The position numbers and the translations under genes were made by a program. Shown piece by piece: positions 1 through 12,538 of a DNA stretch of 64,000 nucleotides; position 1 is the stretch's first letter, and every line of letters starts with the position of its first letter. The notes under the pieces are model-generated. The model was not told where the DNA came from, ran no database searches, and saw only the letters and a program-made list of their open reading frames with translations. The stretch comes from Phycomyces nitens (taxonomy: Eukaryota > Mucoromycota > Mucoromycetes > Mucorales > Phycomycetaceae): positions 1,860,001-1,924,000 of the forward strand of contig JAHRBC010000004.1 in assembly GCA_022702545.1 (NCBI GenBank), written 5' to 3'.

Positions 1-37
1 TGTTAAGATCATCAAGAGTTGATTCCTTCAACTTTAC

Positions 38-120
38 TTTGGTGCATGATCCCAGTAGAGCTCAATCTGGACCAATCCCATTGATGTTTCCAGTACAACG
101 TTTCCTCGCTGGTTGGACAT
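38..120 (-). CDS. PPIL1-type cyclophilin (peptidyl-prolyl isomerase), first exon only
   Basis: The minus strand opens with an ATG at 120 and encodes 27 codons plus two bases, including the stretch VVLETSMGLVQIELYWDHAP. This matches the N-terminus of spliceosomal cyclophilins of the PPIL1/Cyp3 group, where the block LETSMG..LELYW.HAPK precedes the isomerase core. The exon ends inside the HAPK lysine codon at a GTAAAG donor; the intron and the rest of the gene lie beyond the left edge. Known family role: proline isomerase that binds the Prp19-associated protein SKIP/Prp45 in the spliceosome. The gene is partial because of the window edge, not because it is broken. It diverges from the SNIP1-like gene at 321. 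Confidence 0.85.
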
Positions 121-320
121 GCTGTTTTGTAATAAATAAGGATTTAATATATATATATATAAAAAGAGCGAGAGAGATCTAATGCTTGCAAACAAACGCG
201 AGTTTTTTTCCTTGCTATATACCTCTCTTCTGAGTTTAGATTCATGACGTGTTTTTAAAGATGCCTTTGTCTATCTCTGTGCTTCTTGCTTGATCCTCCT
301 TTTTAGTGTTCATTCTACAC
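121..320. promoter_or_regulatory. Shared divergent promoter region of PPIL1-like and SNIP1-like genes
   Basis: Exactly 200 bp separate the two outward-facing start codons, so both promoters and 5' untranslated leaders must lie here. The stretch holds an (AT)-rich run near 148-163 followed by an A/G-rich run near 163-180 and T-rich tracts near 206-300. No specific factor site is asserted. That it is a shared promoter is an inference from geometry. Confidence 0.6.
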
Positions 321-1285
321 ATGCCATCCCCACGTCAAGGCCGTAATCATCGCCGATCGCGCTCTAGATCACCTCGCTATAGACATTCTAGATCTCCACC
401 TCGCCATCGAGGACCTCGGCGATCATCTCGTTCTCGCTCTCGTTCTCGTTCTCCAGCCCGGCGTTCATCAAATCAACGACGCAGCTCTAATGATCGACAT
501 GATCGCCGTCCGGAAGGAGGAAACCGAGGAAGAAAATACGAATGGGGACGGCCAGGAGACAATGAGCCCGAAAAAGAAGAACCCGTGGAGGAGAAACAGG
601 AGCCAAACTTTGGATTGTCTGGAAAACTTGCGTCCGAAACCAATACCTTGAAAGGTGTCGAATTAAAGTACAACGAGCCTCCCGAGGCTGCAAAACCCAA
701 ACAACAATGGCGCTTTTATGTCTTCAAGGGAGACGAACAGATTGGTGAGATGCTTTTTTTTTTAATTTTGGCTTGGCTTTGTGGATGGGTTTATTCTGAA
801 TGTTTGACTTGGCTTAGAGTTGCTTCACATCCATCGACAGAGTGCGTTCTTGATAGGACGGGACCGTGTGGTATGTGCCAATAAAAGACGATGTGGGAGT
901 TTTATGGGTGCTAAGATGATAGATTGCTCTTCAAGGTAGTGGATATTCCTGTAGACCACCCTTCTTGTTCAAAACAGCATGCGGTTCTCCAGTATAGGCG
1001 TGTGGCCGAAGCAGATGGCAAGAGTAATAACGTTCGCCATGTTGTAAAGTATGTATTTGGCTGGAGTGGTTGTGCCTAGGATAACTAATGAATAATTGGG
1101 CGCATTATTATTATTATCATGTTAGACCATTTATTATTGACCTTGAGTCTACCAACGGAACCTTCCTTAATGGGAACCGTATCCCAAGCACACGATATGT
1201 GGAACTTCGTATCAAGGATGTTCTCAAGTTTGGAAACTCTACTAGAGAATACGTCTTGCTTCATAGTGAGGCTGGTAGTGAATAG
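321..1285 (+). CDS. SNIP1/Pml1-like FHA-domain protein (RES splicing complex)
   Basis: Four exons (321-744, 818-870, 936-1048, 1126-1285) join in phase to 249 residues. The first ~60 residues are Arg/Ser-dipeptide rich. A linker with the block NFGLSGKLASETNTLKGVEL and YNEPPEA matches the segment preceding the FHA domain in SNIP1. The FHA domain follows, with HIHRQSAFLIGRDR, VDHPSCSKQHAVLQYR, DLESTNGTFLNG and a closing DVLKFGNSTREYVLLH; these contain the phosphothreonine-binding Arg, Ser-x2-His and Asn-Gly residues of the fold. Known family role: Pml1/SNIP1 is a subunit of the RES complex that helps pre-mRNA splicing and retention in the nucleus. The start was set at the ATG at 321; a longer frame upstream begins with a non-ATG codon. 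It diverges from another spliceosomal gene. Confidence 0.92.
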
Positions 1286-1935
1286 TCATCTGGTTAGACC
1301 GGAAAGAATAGAGGAAGGGGAAACAAGGGAAACCTTTTGGTTTGTTGATATCATCTTTAAGGCCAAATGCTCAGCAAAGGTTCACTTTTGGACCCATTAG
1401 ATCTAATGGTTTCTCTTGAGGAGCCAATATTGAGCTCTGTGTAAGCCAAGTGGAATAAAACTGAACACATAAATAAAGCCAAATCTATATTGCTCAGGCG
1501 TAAGGGTACGTTTCTGCCAAGCGTATTGGTTATACTGCTAAATAAATAAATAATAATAAAAGGGCACACGGTGTATTTGTGTCTATGTTTATAGATTTAG
1601 GGCACAAATTTGAATTGACATGATTTTTGCCCTTTCACATAAACCCTTTTAATTAAGCTAGTTTTTCTAATAATTGTTGTGTATGTTTGTTGTACGATGA
1701 ACAGCCACTGGTGATCTGGCTTCGTGTGTATTATGCTCGGAAGAACCCTTGCTGGGTGGGTAAAGGATGACTATTGAGATGTGAGAATACTTGAATAAAT
1801 GATAATCAACGCGTCCATTATTATTATTTTGGAAATACTATAGGGATCCCAAGCCATGTCTGGAGCACCAAGGTGCCTACTCTTTATTGTTAATGATAGT
1901 TCTTTTAACTCTAGCTTTGCTGCTGAGCATTAGGC

Positions 1936-1984
<49 letters not shown>

Positions 1985-2761
1985 GTATAAACAAACGGGA
2001 TCTTAAACAAGATATGCTTACAAACAAGATGACAGTGTATATGAGTAATTCTATTCGGAATTAGTACGGACTCTAGTACAGTGGCAAAATCTCTATACTC
2101 AGAAATTGGGTGTATGCGTATTATTAGACATTGCGATAAAAATGGGCTCTATTATTTTAGCAAGCCTTGGCCAATATATCGAGGCAATTGGAATACAAAA
2201 CTGATATATCAAAAATTATTGCCTCTACACCTGCGAGGCATTATAGACATTTTGGATATCTTGATCTCAGGCACCCCGTTTAAGCAGATATGCTTATTAA
2301 TAAGTACGTGTCTCTTCTTCTTCTTTCTGTTATACCAGCCAAATGTCCCTTATATTTTAGGCTATTTCAAGATATATAGTTTTCTGACACTGTACGACGG
2401 CACGCGACTACTAATTCTGTACAAGCAGATTTATATACGCATAGGTACCGTAATCATTCCAAAGTATTTGGTGAATTCCCAGCAAGAAAAAAAAAATCCT
2501 ATTTTGATATCCGGCTATTGTTCAATAGAGTTGGGAATAAAAAATAGCCGTTTAGATCGGGCTCTATAGTGTATGTCTCGCAAGTATTCAGGTTGATAAA
2601 TATGATAATTTATTTATTGACTTGTAAATATATATATTTTAAAAGAGATATGTATGTATATGGGTGGGTGGGTGGTAATGTACATTTATGAAAGGTATAG
2701 GCTACCGATAAAGGTTGATATGAAGATGGAGTATAGGATAAACTGAACGTATAAAGAATGT
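1286..2761. other. Intergenic region with AT microsatellite and a doubtful 162-codon ORF
   Basis: This spacer holds the 3' ends of two convergent genes, a long (AT)n tract and a G-rich motif at 2662-2675. One open frame on the plus strand (2081-2569) spans 162 codons and would encode a hydrophobic, Ile/Leu/Tyr-rich product with no motif I recognise; codon use is that of AT-rich random sequence. I do not call it a gene. Confidence 0.6.
1939..1982. repeat. (AT)n microsatellite
   Basis: About 22 uninterrupted AT units. Similar but shorter tracts occur near 5578-5594, 6064-6098, 14556-14578 and 50948-50986. Slippage-prone and expected to be polymorphic. Confidence 0.95.
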
Positions 2762-3586
2762 TTAAACTGAGAAATGGCGTTGCAAAGGCACATCAAATTC
2801 AAACGGTTGTTCAAACGCAGTAAAGTGTTTGTAATCATTATAGCCTTCCATATCTTCTCTGAACATTTCATTACCATAGATGTATTCAATAGGCGGTGCG
2901 GGATGGAGGTGCATAAACCCACGCCATTCTTCATTAGACTGACGAGACTTTGATGAGCCCAGTACGACGGTGAAGGATTGAGGAAAGGCCGCGTCAGTCA
3001 GGACCAGACTGTCCTTGTCATCCGAAAGCGCTTCTAATCGAACCTGATTCTTATAATCAAACCTAGCCATTTCTTTTGTGCCATCGTACGCGTTGTCCTC
3101 ATACCACCATACCGGAGACACTATTTTGCGCACATCGATATCAACTTGAAGTATGCGGGCCGTGGTATCTGAACTCAAGGGCTTTGAATGGAGACTTGCA
3201 ATGGAAGCGGAAGCGCGTCGGGAACCACTGGGAGTCTTTGCGAATGAGACACTGCATGAGCCTAGACTTGCATTGCTGGGAAGAAGACAGGTGGTCTTGG
3301 TCAATGCTGCAGTTGTGAGCATATCCTGACTTTGAGTATCAAACGGAGTCCATTCGTTTTTGTAGGGAGAGTCAATAATGAGAGATGTCCGGAAGTACCA
3401 GACGGCCTCCAATGTACGGAAGATACCCCGGCCTTCATTGTCAGTTTCGGTTGGCGTTTGAGGAATTGAGGACGCAGAAGAGTTGCTCGAGACACTTCCA
3501 AGAGACTGAGGAGTATTTGCTGTGCTTTTGGAGCTATGGGCCTTTTTACCCAACTTGAGTCTGCCAAAGAAAGAACCTTTTCCCAT
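2762..3586 (-). CDS. Uncharacterised protein with WWE-like segments
   Basis: A single uninterrupted frame of 274 residues begins with MGKGSFFGRLKLGKKAHSS, followed by a Ser/Thr/Pro-rich low-complexity stretch to about residue 50. The rest looks globular, with two aromatic blocks, one containing AVWYFRTS and EWTPFDTQSQDML and a second containing PVWWYEDNAYDG. The spacing of Trp and the phrase WxPFD...S..L resemble WWE-type domains, which bind ADP-ribose or ubiquitin-pathway partners; this link is my inference and is weak. A later segment, FPQSFTVVLG with EEWRGFMHLHP, is probably the end of the same module. The gene has no introns, which is unusual here. It is convergent with the SNIP1-like gene. 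Confidence 0.8.
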   Translation of the reverse strand: MGKGSFFGRLKLGKKAHSSKSTANTPQSLGSVSSNSSASSIPQTPTETDNEGRGIFRTLEAVWYFRTSLIIDSPYKNEWTPFDTQSQDMLTTAALTKTTCLLPSNASLGSCSVSFAKTPSGSRRASASIASLHSKPLSSDTTARILQVDIDVRKIVSPVWWYEDNAYDGTKEMARFDYKNQVRLEALSDDKDSLVLTDAAFPQSFTVVLGSSKSRQSNEEWRGFMHLHPAPPIEYIYGNEMFREDMEGYNDYKHFTAFEQPFEFDVPLQRHFSV

Positions 3587-6148
3587 GATGAAAGTAAATG
3601 GAGTGTTATAGGGCTGTCAGTAGGGCGCAAAGGGGCGAGTGCAAGCTATGAGGATCTTAACAAAGAAGAGTGAAGGGATATTGAGGTATTCTACAGGTGT
3701 ATTTTTATACGAAAAAAATAATATATATATAGATATTTAGATCGGTACCCTAATAACTTTTTTTTTTTCATTGTAAGTGAGCTCTAGAGAGTACCAAGGG
3801 CTTGAATCCTCGGGTGAATAGAGTTTTTCTATAATAATAATAATATAATAGTAATAGTAATAGTAATATAAAAAAATATCAAATAGGCTTGATAAATTCC
3901 CGTATATTGACAAGGAGTTTTGGGTACCCAAATTAGACTCTTGGCGGCAATGGAATAGATTAAGTAAAAAGGACGCATAATCTTGGTAGTCTTTGCTAGA
4001 CAGAAATAATAGTTGGCTGTCTAATTCTTGATTGTGTAGCATTGTTAGTTTAGTATTTTTAGCAGTGCATTTGATCGGTCTGTGTGATATGCATCCAGTC
4101 ATTCTATAATAATCCACTGCTTAAATTGCTATGGGCAGTTTAGTAAAATATTTCTATAAAAGGAACTTTATGATGAGAATCTGCAAATTTCCAAATAGGG
4201 ATTCGATTATACTCCTCTCTTAAAATGTGAGATTTGAAGTTGCGCAGCACGATTTTCCCTTTGAGCAAATCTAGGTACCAGGTTACATTCTCTGATGTTA
4301 TGTTTCCTATGCTGAGCCATATAAATCTCAAATATGTATTCAACTGTAAATATATACTGTACAATGCTGAGCAGCCACAGGGGAATATAGGAGCCAAAGA
4401 GCTTTGTGTATAATACTGAGCCACCATTCATACGGCCCTTTCAAAAGGGTGCTTTTTTTTTAATATGACAATAAAGCGTGATAAAATGCTCAAATCTGCT
4501 GTATCCGCAGCTCAAGTCAAATTGAGTCATTGATCGACAGTGGTCCTAGCCCATCTCAGTTCCTAAACTATTGTGTCCTCGATTCATCTCTGTCATACTT
4601 TCTTGCAACTTTCGCATCTTTCGATTTGCAGCTCTCATCACAACGTGGCCCTTGGTTCCGAACCCACATATACACACACATATATATATTCTCATCTTCT
4701 TTACTTACTCTCCGCCAATTCTCTGCCTAAAAGTGATCTAGACACACGAGGGAATTGATCCCGCAAATGCACAAAGTAATCCTAGAATTTGTTTCTGCAT
4801 TTTATAATAGAGCCCATATAAATATATATGTACCTGACATTGTACTTTGGAATTTATTCAAAAATAAAAATAAAATTCTTTAGTGCAGTTGTCTAGTGCC
4901 ATTTGCATATTAGCACTCTAGGAGCAAAAAAGTAAAAAAACATTGTTTTCATATGTCAACCGATTCTTTGTTTTAAAGCATATTCAAACCAGGATATACC
5001 TTCGGCGATTATCTGGGTTTTTTATTATTATTATTTTTATTATTGAATCCTGGGTCAAGGGCGTTTGAATCTTGCGTATGTAATATAGAATATGTGATGC
5101 CAATTGTCAGATTTTGATAAACCAAATAAAATAAAAAATATTGAATTGTAGACTTTTTGGAATCTTTGAACGTCTTGTAAGTCTAGGCTATCTATTACAG
5201 ATTAGAGAATGAAAATGAATAACAAAAATGTTGTAGTCCTGGCACAATCAATTCCATTTTTTACAACATTTCTATTCCTTAACCCTTGTTGTTTAATCCC
5301 CCCTCCCGAGTATCTTTTTTTTTAGAAAAAAAACATCAGGCCTTTCTCTCGGTTTCAATATTATTTTTTTATTATCGTGTTTGATGTTGGCTAGGTTTAG
5401 CCTGAAAGTTTCTAGAGTATATTCAATAATCATCTTTGGCATGGTATACAGCTCAACATTACAAATGACATGACATACAAAATGCATTTTGTTTTATTTG
5501 GTAACTGTCAATGCTAGGCATTTAAAGGCATATAGCCCACCCATGAGAGCAAAAAGGGATAATACTAATAATAATAATATATATATATATATAAAGAAAT
5601 AATAATCAAAGCCTGAATACTAAAACAAAAAGGTAATTATGTTTGACGCGACATGACAGAGGTGCTAGTCAGCAAGAAGGAAAAAGAGACCACGAAATAA
5701 TAAAAATAATTACCCCCCCCCCCTTTGGTTGGGGCATGGGCATACAAAAGGGTTAAAAGTGTGCAAAATAAATATATCAATGAATCAATGAATATATTTT
5801 GGGAATGCCCAGAGAAACTCATATATGCTATTAAAGAAAAAAAAAGCATGTCCATCTTTTTGATCATTTTAATACAACTTTGATTATAATGCTTATAGCC
5901 CAACAATTTTATACAAATGGATTTTATAGCTTTGGAAAACATCGTTAATTTCTTGTGGGGTTTGTATTATGACCGTATGTTGATATGATACATTAAAAAA
6001 TAGAGAGATAAATAGTATGACTAGATACTAAACAATGAATACAGCATATTGTATATGGACATAAGATATATATATACATATATATATATATATATTAGGG
6101 TATATACAGAAAGATAAACGATATAATGCTCATATGAGAGATGGGAAG

Positions 6149-6182
<34 letters not shown>

Positions 6183-6240
6183 GATAGCAATGAAAATAAA
6201 ATGAAAATAAAAATAAAAGCATAAATCAGATAATAGGATA
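3587..6240. other. Long AT-rich intergenic region, no gene seen
   Basis: Only short frames with no recognisable product occur. The region contains ATT/AAT repeats (3830-3870, 5565-5605, 6155-6185), a run of 11 C (5713-5723) and AT tracts near 6064-6098. It carries the 5' region of the 274-residue gene at its left end and the 3' region of the Sel1 gene at its right end. Confidence 0.7.
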
Positions 6241-9200
6241 TCATATATGGGTATTGTTGCTGCATAGTAAATGTCTCGAAGCCTCTTGAGACCCTATAAA
6301 ACAAAAACAAAAAACTTAGTATACAAGCCATAAACCTCAACCTAATCTTTAGAACCTTATCTACCTTTCTCTGCCGAAATTCGGTAAAGATCATTGGATT
6401 TTTCCAAATTCATTGGAACTGCTAATCCTGTTCGGTAAAACTCTGCCAATTTGAAAAATGCAAATGCAAGTCCTTCCTCGTCCTCTTCGTCTTCGTCTTC
6501 TTTGGCATCGTGGGCTACAATCTTGCCGTACCAGGAAAATGACTTGCTTAGGTCTTGATCTACGCCTAGTCCAACTTCATAGCATCGAGCTACGTCTAGG
6601 TAGACACTTGTCTCACCAGCCTCGGCAAATTGGATCAAGATTTGTGCTGCTTGTTTAGCCTGGGTAGTGACATTTCCCCAGCCATAAAGCTCATACTGAG
6701 CGACCATTATGGTTGGTTTTTCTTTTTGCCCTTCAGGGGCATGTTCTTGAGAAGCCTTGAAGAGTGTGTAGGCTTCGGCCCGCGAACTCTCTGTGTTTTC
6801 TTGGTGCAATACTTGTCCTAGCACAAGTTCAGCAACCCACCATCCACCTATACTGGTATGCTCGTTCTTGCTGTATTTAACTGCTGCTGCGTACCATTCT
6901 TTTGCAATGGCGAGGTTGGGAGGGATATGGATTCCATGCTGATGGTATCTTCCGAGGAACAAGGCAGAAGTTGCATCTTTTTGCTGAGCTGCCCGACAGA
7001 ACAAGTCAAAGGCTTTTTCGAAATCCTGGAGGACAAGAACCGTAGAATCTTCTCTGGTCTTTCCTGTGTGATAAAGAGTACCCAGTTCACGTTGGGAATC
7101 GCGCGATCCAAGTTGAGCTGCTCTTTCTAGCCACTCGACACCGTCAAGCTGCTCTTCAATTGTGCAAATGATGTCTCCACCAAGAAGTATCTGGCCAAGT
7201 TCAAACATTGCTTCTTTTTCATTTTGTTCGGCTGCCTTTTGGAAGTGATGAGCTGCGACATTGATGTCAGGTTGAAGCAAGACCTGGTTCGTCAAACTGT
7301 CATAAACGCCATTAATGTGGTACAGACCGACATAATAATGGGCACGAGAATGTCCTCTGGTATCACATGCAAGACGGTACCAACGTAAAGCTTCGATATC
7401 TTTGTTCGTCTCGGTTTCTGACTGGATTCCTACCCTTCCCTTTGCGTGTAGCTGTCCTATGCGAAACATTGCCTCTGCGTCTTTTGTATCCTGAGCTGAT
7501 CTGATATACCAATGCAAGGCAAGGCCATCGTCCTGTGGTACACCGAGTCCAATTTCATGACACTGGCCCAAAGAGTTGTACGCATCGACACACTTGTCGT
7601 CTCTTGCACATACAAGAAGTTCCTAGGAGAAGCATGTGAAATATTATTAGCTTTTTAGGAAAACCTAAAAAAAAAGAAGCTGGCTTGTAGACAGACTTAC
7701 ATTATAGCCAGTTTCAGGGTCATGTTCAATTCCTCCTAGACCAGCTAAACGGTAACGCGCTCGCATAACACGAGATAAGAGATGACCTTGGTCGGCAGCA
7801 CGCTCATACAATTCGAGAGCAGCACAATACTGTTGCTGTGCATGCCAAGACTGGGCAGCAAAGAACATGGCTCCCACGTGTCCCATTGCCGCTGCTTGTT
7901 CAAAGCATTTGGTGGCCAGGTCTTGTTCTTCTTGCTGCTGCTGGAGTAGTATCTCTGCTTGGTTGTCTGCTTCTTCCTCGGTCAGATCTTCTGTGTCTTC
8001 TCCTTGTGAAAGGAGTAATTGCTGACGCGAAGCTGTGACCGTTCCTGCTTGGTGAATCTGTCCTAGGAGCACAAACGATTCAAGGTCGCCAGCACGAGCT
8101 CCATCAGCCAAAAGCTGAAGAGCGCGTGTCAGATTGGTGTTTTGGACGTGAATATCTTCCTGATTTGTCTGCAAAAGAATATTGGCCAAAGCGCGCATAG
8201 AAGGAACGTGGCGAAGCTCAACTGCTTTCTCCCACCAGGCAAGAGCAACGTCCAGGTCTCCATTTTCAAAGGCCATCTGTCCAAGTGCCCAGTGACTAGC
8301 ACTATACTTTTGGGCAGCAGACAAGGTAAACCACTCGATAGCGTCTCGAAGGTTGACATGCGTGTCGTACAATCCATGCCAGTATGCCATCCCTTGAAAA
8401 CAAAATGTTATATATTTTTATATACACACACATATATATATATATACCCAGCAATATCATAAAAGATATCGACTTGGACCCTTTTTTTGTTATATACATA
8501 CCCATACGATATTGTCCTTCTGCATGGCCACTCTCAGCACTCTGACGGTAGTATCGCAAGGCTGCATCTTCGTCAGCCATGGCTCCTCTCTCGTAAAGGT
8601 TAGCTACTTTTAACATGGCCTCGACATCCTTTGTTTCGTCGGCGGCTTTCTTGAACCATCTGACGGCCTCGCTCACATCAATGGCGACACCGTTACCATG
8701 ACGATAGCAATCACCTATATTCCAGAGTAAGGCATAGGTAGGGATAATGGACGCTGCTTACCGAGCCAGTAAAAAGACGGCTCAAAATTGTCATTGGTGG
8801 CGAGTTTGTAGAGCATCTGAAAGGCTTCTTCTTTGGTATGATCTCCAAAATGGTGAGCTGCTGTCGAGATATCGTCTGATAGTGCAGAAGAAGGAACGTA
8901 GCTCAAGACATAGCGAGCAACCATCAATTTCGATGTTCTACCGATCCTCGTTTGGGCAAGTCGAACATCATTGGCTGCAGTCTGGTACTGGGTGTAGGCC
9001 TCCTCAAACTGGCTTAATGTGTGGTATACTTGGGCAGCAGCAAAGGGAGCCCTAAAAGACAAGAGAAGGTAACCATGTGAATTAATACCTTTTTGTGTGC
9101 CTAATGAGCTTGGATCTATATTTAGAACTTACACTGGTGCACCCAGACGTGATGCTTCAACATAGTATTCGATCGCACGCTTGATATCCTTTTCAACAGA

Positions 9201-12172
9201 AAGTCCGTTTTGGTAGTAGCTTCCTACAAGAAGCACTGCCTGGGCGTCTTGTTGGGCGGCTGCCTTTTGGAATAAATCAAATGCGGCAATGTAATCTTTT
9301 GGTACACCAAGCCCTGCGTCGTGCAACAAGCCTAATTCCCGCTGGGCAACAGCATCACCTAGAGATGCAGCTCGCTGGAACCATTGAACGGCTAGTTCGC
9401 GCTGGTTATCTGTTGTAGTCTCTGGCTGTTCACTAGACATGGAGGCGTTACGGTAAAGAGTAGCCAAGGCTGTCATGGCACAAATTAATCCTTTTTGTGC
9501 TGCTTGGTTAAAGCATTCACGTGCTTGGGAGATATTTCTGGTTATTCCTTCAAGACCATTGATGTAGTAGAGGCCTAGACTGTACAGGGCTGTTCGGTGC
9601 CCTTTGTTGGCTGCCTTTTTGTACCATTTGAAAGCAGCAAGTCTATCTCGAGGAATCCCCTGTCCATTGGCAAGCATCAGTGCAATCTTATAAATATACA
9701 AATTGGGTTTATTGTTTACTGTTAGTAATATTCCTATATTAAGTATAATTACTATAAACCAATGTTATTTGTTACCTGAAATTCGGCATCAGTGTCTCCT
9801 AAATTTGCTGCAACAAGATAATGCTCAAAGGCCTTTTCAATTTGCTTTTCACACTTTCCAGGCACTCCTTCTTCGTAGCACGCGGCCAGCCAGTAATGAG
9901 CATTTGCATCCTGTTGGCTTTCACTAGCCAGGTCATACAATATTTCAAAGGCTGCATGGGGGTTCTTGGGAATGCCACCCCAGCCATGGATATTGTATCG
10001 TGCCATCATGAGTCGGGCAGTTCGAGATGGGTTTGGGTGAAGCTGATCAGAATCAATTGAAGTTTTAGGAGGATCTTGAGAAGAGGAAATGCGTTCAAAC
10101 GATTGGAAAGCATCTTGATGACGCCCCATGTTATGCAAAAGTGTTGCCATTGCAAGATGAGCTGCATTTTGAAAGGGCCCACCTAGGCTGACCGCTTTTC
10201 GATAGTAGACAAATGCTGCCTTGTGATCTACCGAGACACCATAGCCATGTTCAAAGCAGAAGCCGACTAATCCAAGCGCACGCACATCGCCATGGGAGGC
10301 TGCTCTACGGAACCAGCTCAGGGCAATTCGATAGTTCTTGCGTCTAGCATGGTCTGCTTGTCCATTGTTGGAAGATATGAGCTGTTGGGCGTACATTAGG
10401 CCAAGTACACGCTGGGCCGGAGGGAAACCGGCTTGGGCAGACTTGGAGATGAAGCGCTTTGTCTGCTGATGGTCTCTTTCGAGGCCTAGGGTTCCTAGCC
10501 GGTAGTGGAGACCGAGAATATATTGTGCGACTGGGTCGTTTACATTCGAAGCTCTTTCATAGTACTTGTGGGCAAGTATATTGTCTTGACAGACACCTTG
10601 ACCTGTCTCGTACATTATACCAAGCTTCAAGAGTGCACGGGGATTTTCCTAAGGTTGTGAAACAATGCGCATGAATAGAGAGTCCTAAATACCAACTGAA
10701 TTGTCGCACAGGGTTGTACCATTTGAGATGCACGCACAAGCCATGGTATGGCTTCGTCATACCGCAGCTCTTCAGCAAGTCTGACTCCCAGTGCAGATTG
10801 AGCATCACCAAAGCCTTGTTCAGCGCTCTTTAGAAAATAATTATTGGCCTTGGAAATGTCTTGCTTAATCACGAGTCCCTTTTCATAGTGGAATCCAACA
10901 ATATACTGCGCATATCTAGAAAGGAGGTTTGAATTCATAAAGTACGATGAATAAGAATGTCTTTACTTACTTGTCACCACTCTCTGCACCCTTTATAAAA
11001 TATTCAAGGGCAAGTTCAGGGTCCTTATTGACTCCTTGGCCCTGTAATAGCATGGATCCCACTCGGCATTGGGCCAGCCCAATCATGAGTTTTGCTTCAG
11101 GGTCTTTGAGTCCACTGATGTCTGCCATGGTTTTGAACCATGTGTATGCAAGTTGCTTGTCAACCGGCTGAATATTGTTATTAGAGACGCCCTTTAGATA
11201 GCACAGTCCGAGAGGATAGAACGATTGCCAGCATTCTTGGTCTGTTGCAAGTTCTTTGAGTTGGCTGAACCCAAGAGATGGATTGGATGGCGTTCCCCAC
11301 CCTTCCAGCAGGCATCGAGCTATCCAGACCTTGGCAGACTTGCCTTCGGCCTCTAGAGACCACGCTTGGAGGGCATCGTATACTTTGGAGCGGGCGTCTT
11401 GGGTGCCGAGCGACTGGGCCTGTTCAAAAGCATATTTAAGAATACAATATGCATTTTCCGGTGAGTTGAGAAGCTTGTTTAATATATACTGAGTAGATAT
11501 GGCATCATCTTTGGGGGTTGTGTTGTTTATAGGCTTAACATTGCTTTTTAATGGCTTGTTGTAATCGTCATCCCATAATGAATGCTGAGATAGGGTAGAT
11601 TGGCTTGTGAGGGTTGTGATTGTAGATGTTCCTGGATCGATTTGTGAAAATAATCCGCTAGACGATGTCCAGGCGCTATCGAATACAGATGAAGACAAGT
11701 TTGCAGGAAAAGCTGTACTAGAGTACAGGGTAGATGATCCCAGTGAGGACATGGCACCTTCTCCATTATCTGGTCTGCCCATGGCATAGAGTGGCGGTCC
11801 TTCAGGCAGAGAAATAAGAACTTTGGGATTTTCGGGTAGTTCCTGTGCATTTGAACTGGGGTTGAGCTCTATCCGAATACTTTCTACATGAACTGAGGCT
11901 GTATCTTGGCTATTTAGGGCGGGTTTGTCGGTGGGGTCTTGTGTAGAGCTAATAGATTGTGGTTGTGCCTGAATAGAAGAAGTGTATGATAATGGCAGTG
12001 GTGGCGTTGCAAAGGATAGGACGGTTGGTTCTTGGTATATTCTGTCTTTGGACACTTTCTTTACGCGACTGTTAAAAGATCCTCGTCTTTTTGATGTCTG
12101 CCGTACTGCAGCAAAGTTACGATGATTTTTGATAGCGTATTCATCTGTTGGTTTTCCAAGGTTGTTTCCCAT
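6241..12172 (-). CDS. Giant Sel1-repeat (HCP-like) protein, 1785 residues
   Basis: Nine exons on the minus strand (10971-12172, 10693-10915, 9776-10648, 9133-9686, 8762-9051, 8502-8714, 7701-8392, 6365-7622, 6241-6293) join in phase. The first ~260 residues are Ser/Thr-rich and disordered-looking and start MGNNLGKP, where Gly2 could accept a myristoyl group (inference). The remainder is an array of about 30 Sel1-like helix pairs of ~36 residues, with signatures such as AAxxGxxxAxxxLGxxYxxGxGVxxD. A distinct segment, (A)RYxxxGWG followed by AxxxLxxLA, recurs near residues 285, 691, 996 (GWG lost) and 1657, marking a higher-order repeat. Known role of Sel1 arrays: protein-protein scaffolds, as in Chs4/Skt5 and Hrd3; this one is far larger and I cannot name a specific orthologue. 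The last exon is short and supplies EKGSQEASRHLL, a normal repeat ending. Confidence 0.9.
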
Positions 12173-12538
12173 GCTATTTCTACGGCGTAATTATTATAAA
12201 TTGAATAAGGTTTTTGATATTCTATTGAGCACAATAAACTGCTGGGGGGGAGTATTGAAAAAGATTGTTTGAAAAGTGGTGTGATAAAATTAAAAAGAGT
12301 GAAAAATCGCCTTTTCAGCTAGAGTGTTTGATATTTTGAAGAGAAAGAGAGATAAAGACAAGAAGCACAATATAAGCCAAGTGTTCTGGCTGAGTGATAG
12401 CACGACTGTCGCAGTGGATTGTGTGAGTGCAAAAAATAAAGTCAGAACACCGAATTAGGTGCTGTGAAAACAACCTGATACTTCCGCTATTTAGAAAGTA
12501 GTAATGCATAAAGTTGCTTTCCTGCTCTCATTCCCAGG
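12173..12538. other. Spacer between Sel1 gene start and DUF4211 gene end
   Basis: 366 bp that must contain the Sel1 gene's promoter and leader and the DUF4211 gene's 3' end, since both are read from right to left. It includes a G7 run at 12244-12250 and A/T-rich tracts. No other feature is seen. Confidence 0.6.

Noticed and set aside
2081..2569. 162-codon plus-strand ORF as a membrane protein gene
   Set aside because: Hydrophobic and Ile/Tyr/Leu-rich as expected for AT-rich random frames; no motif, no splice partners, no GC rise.
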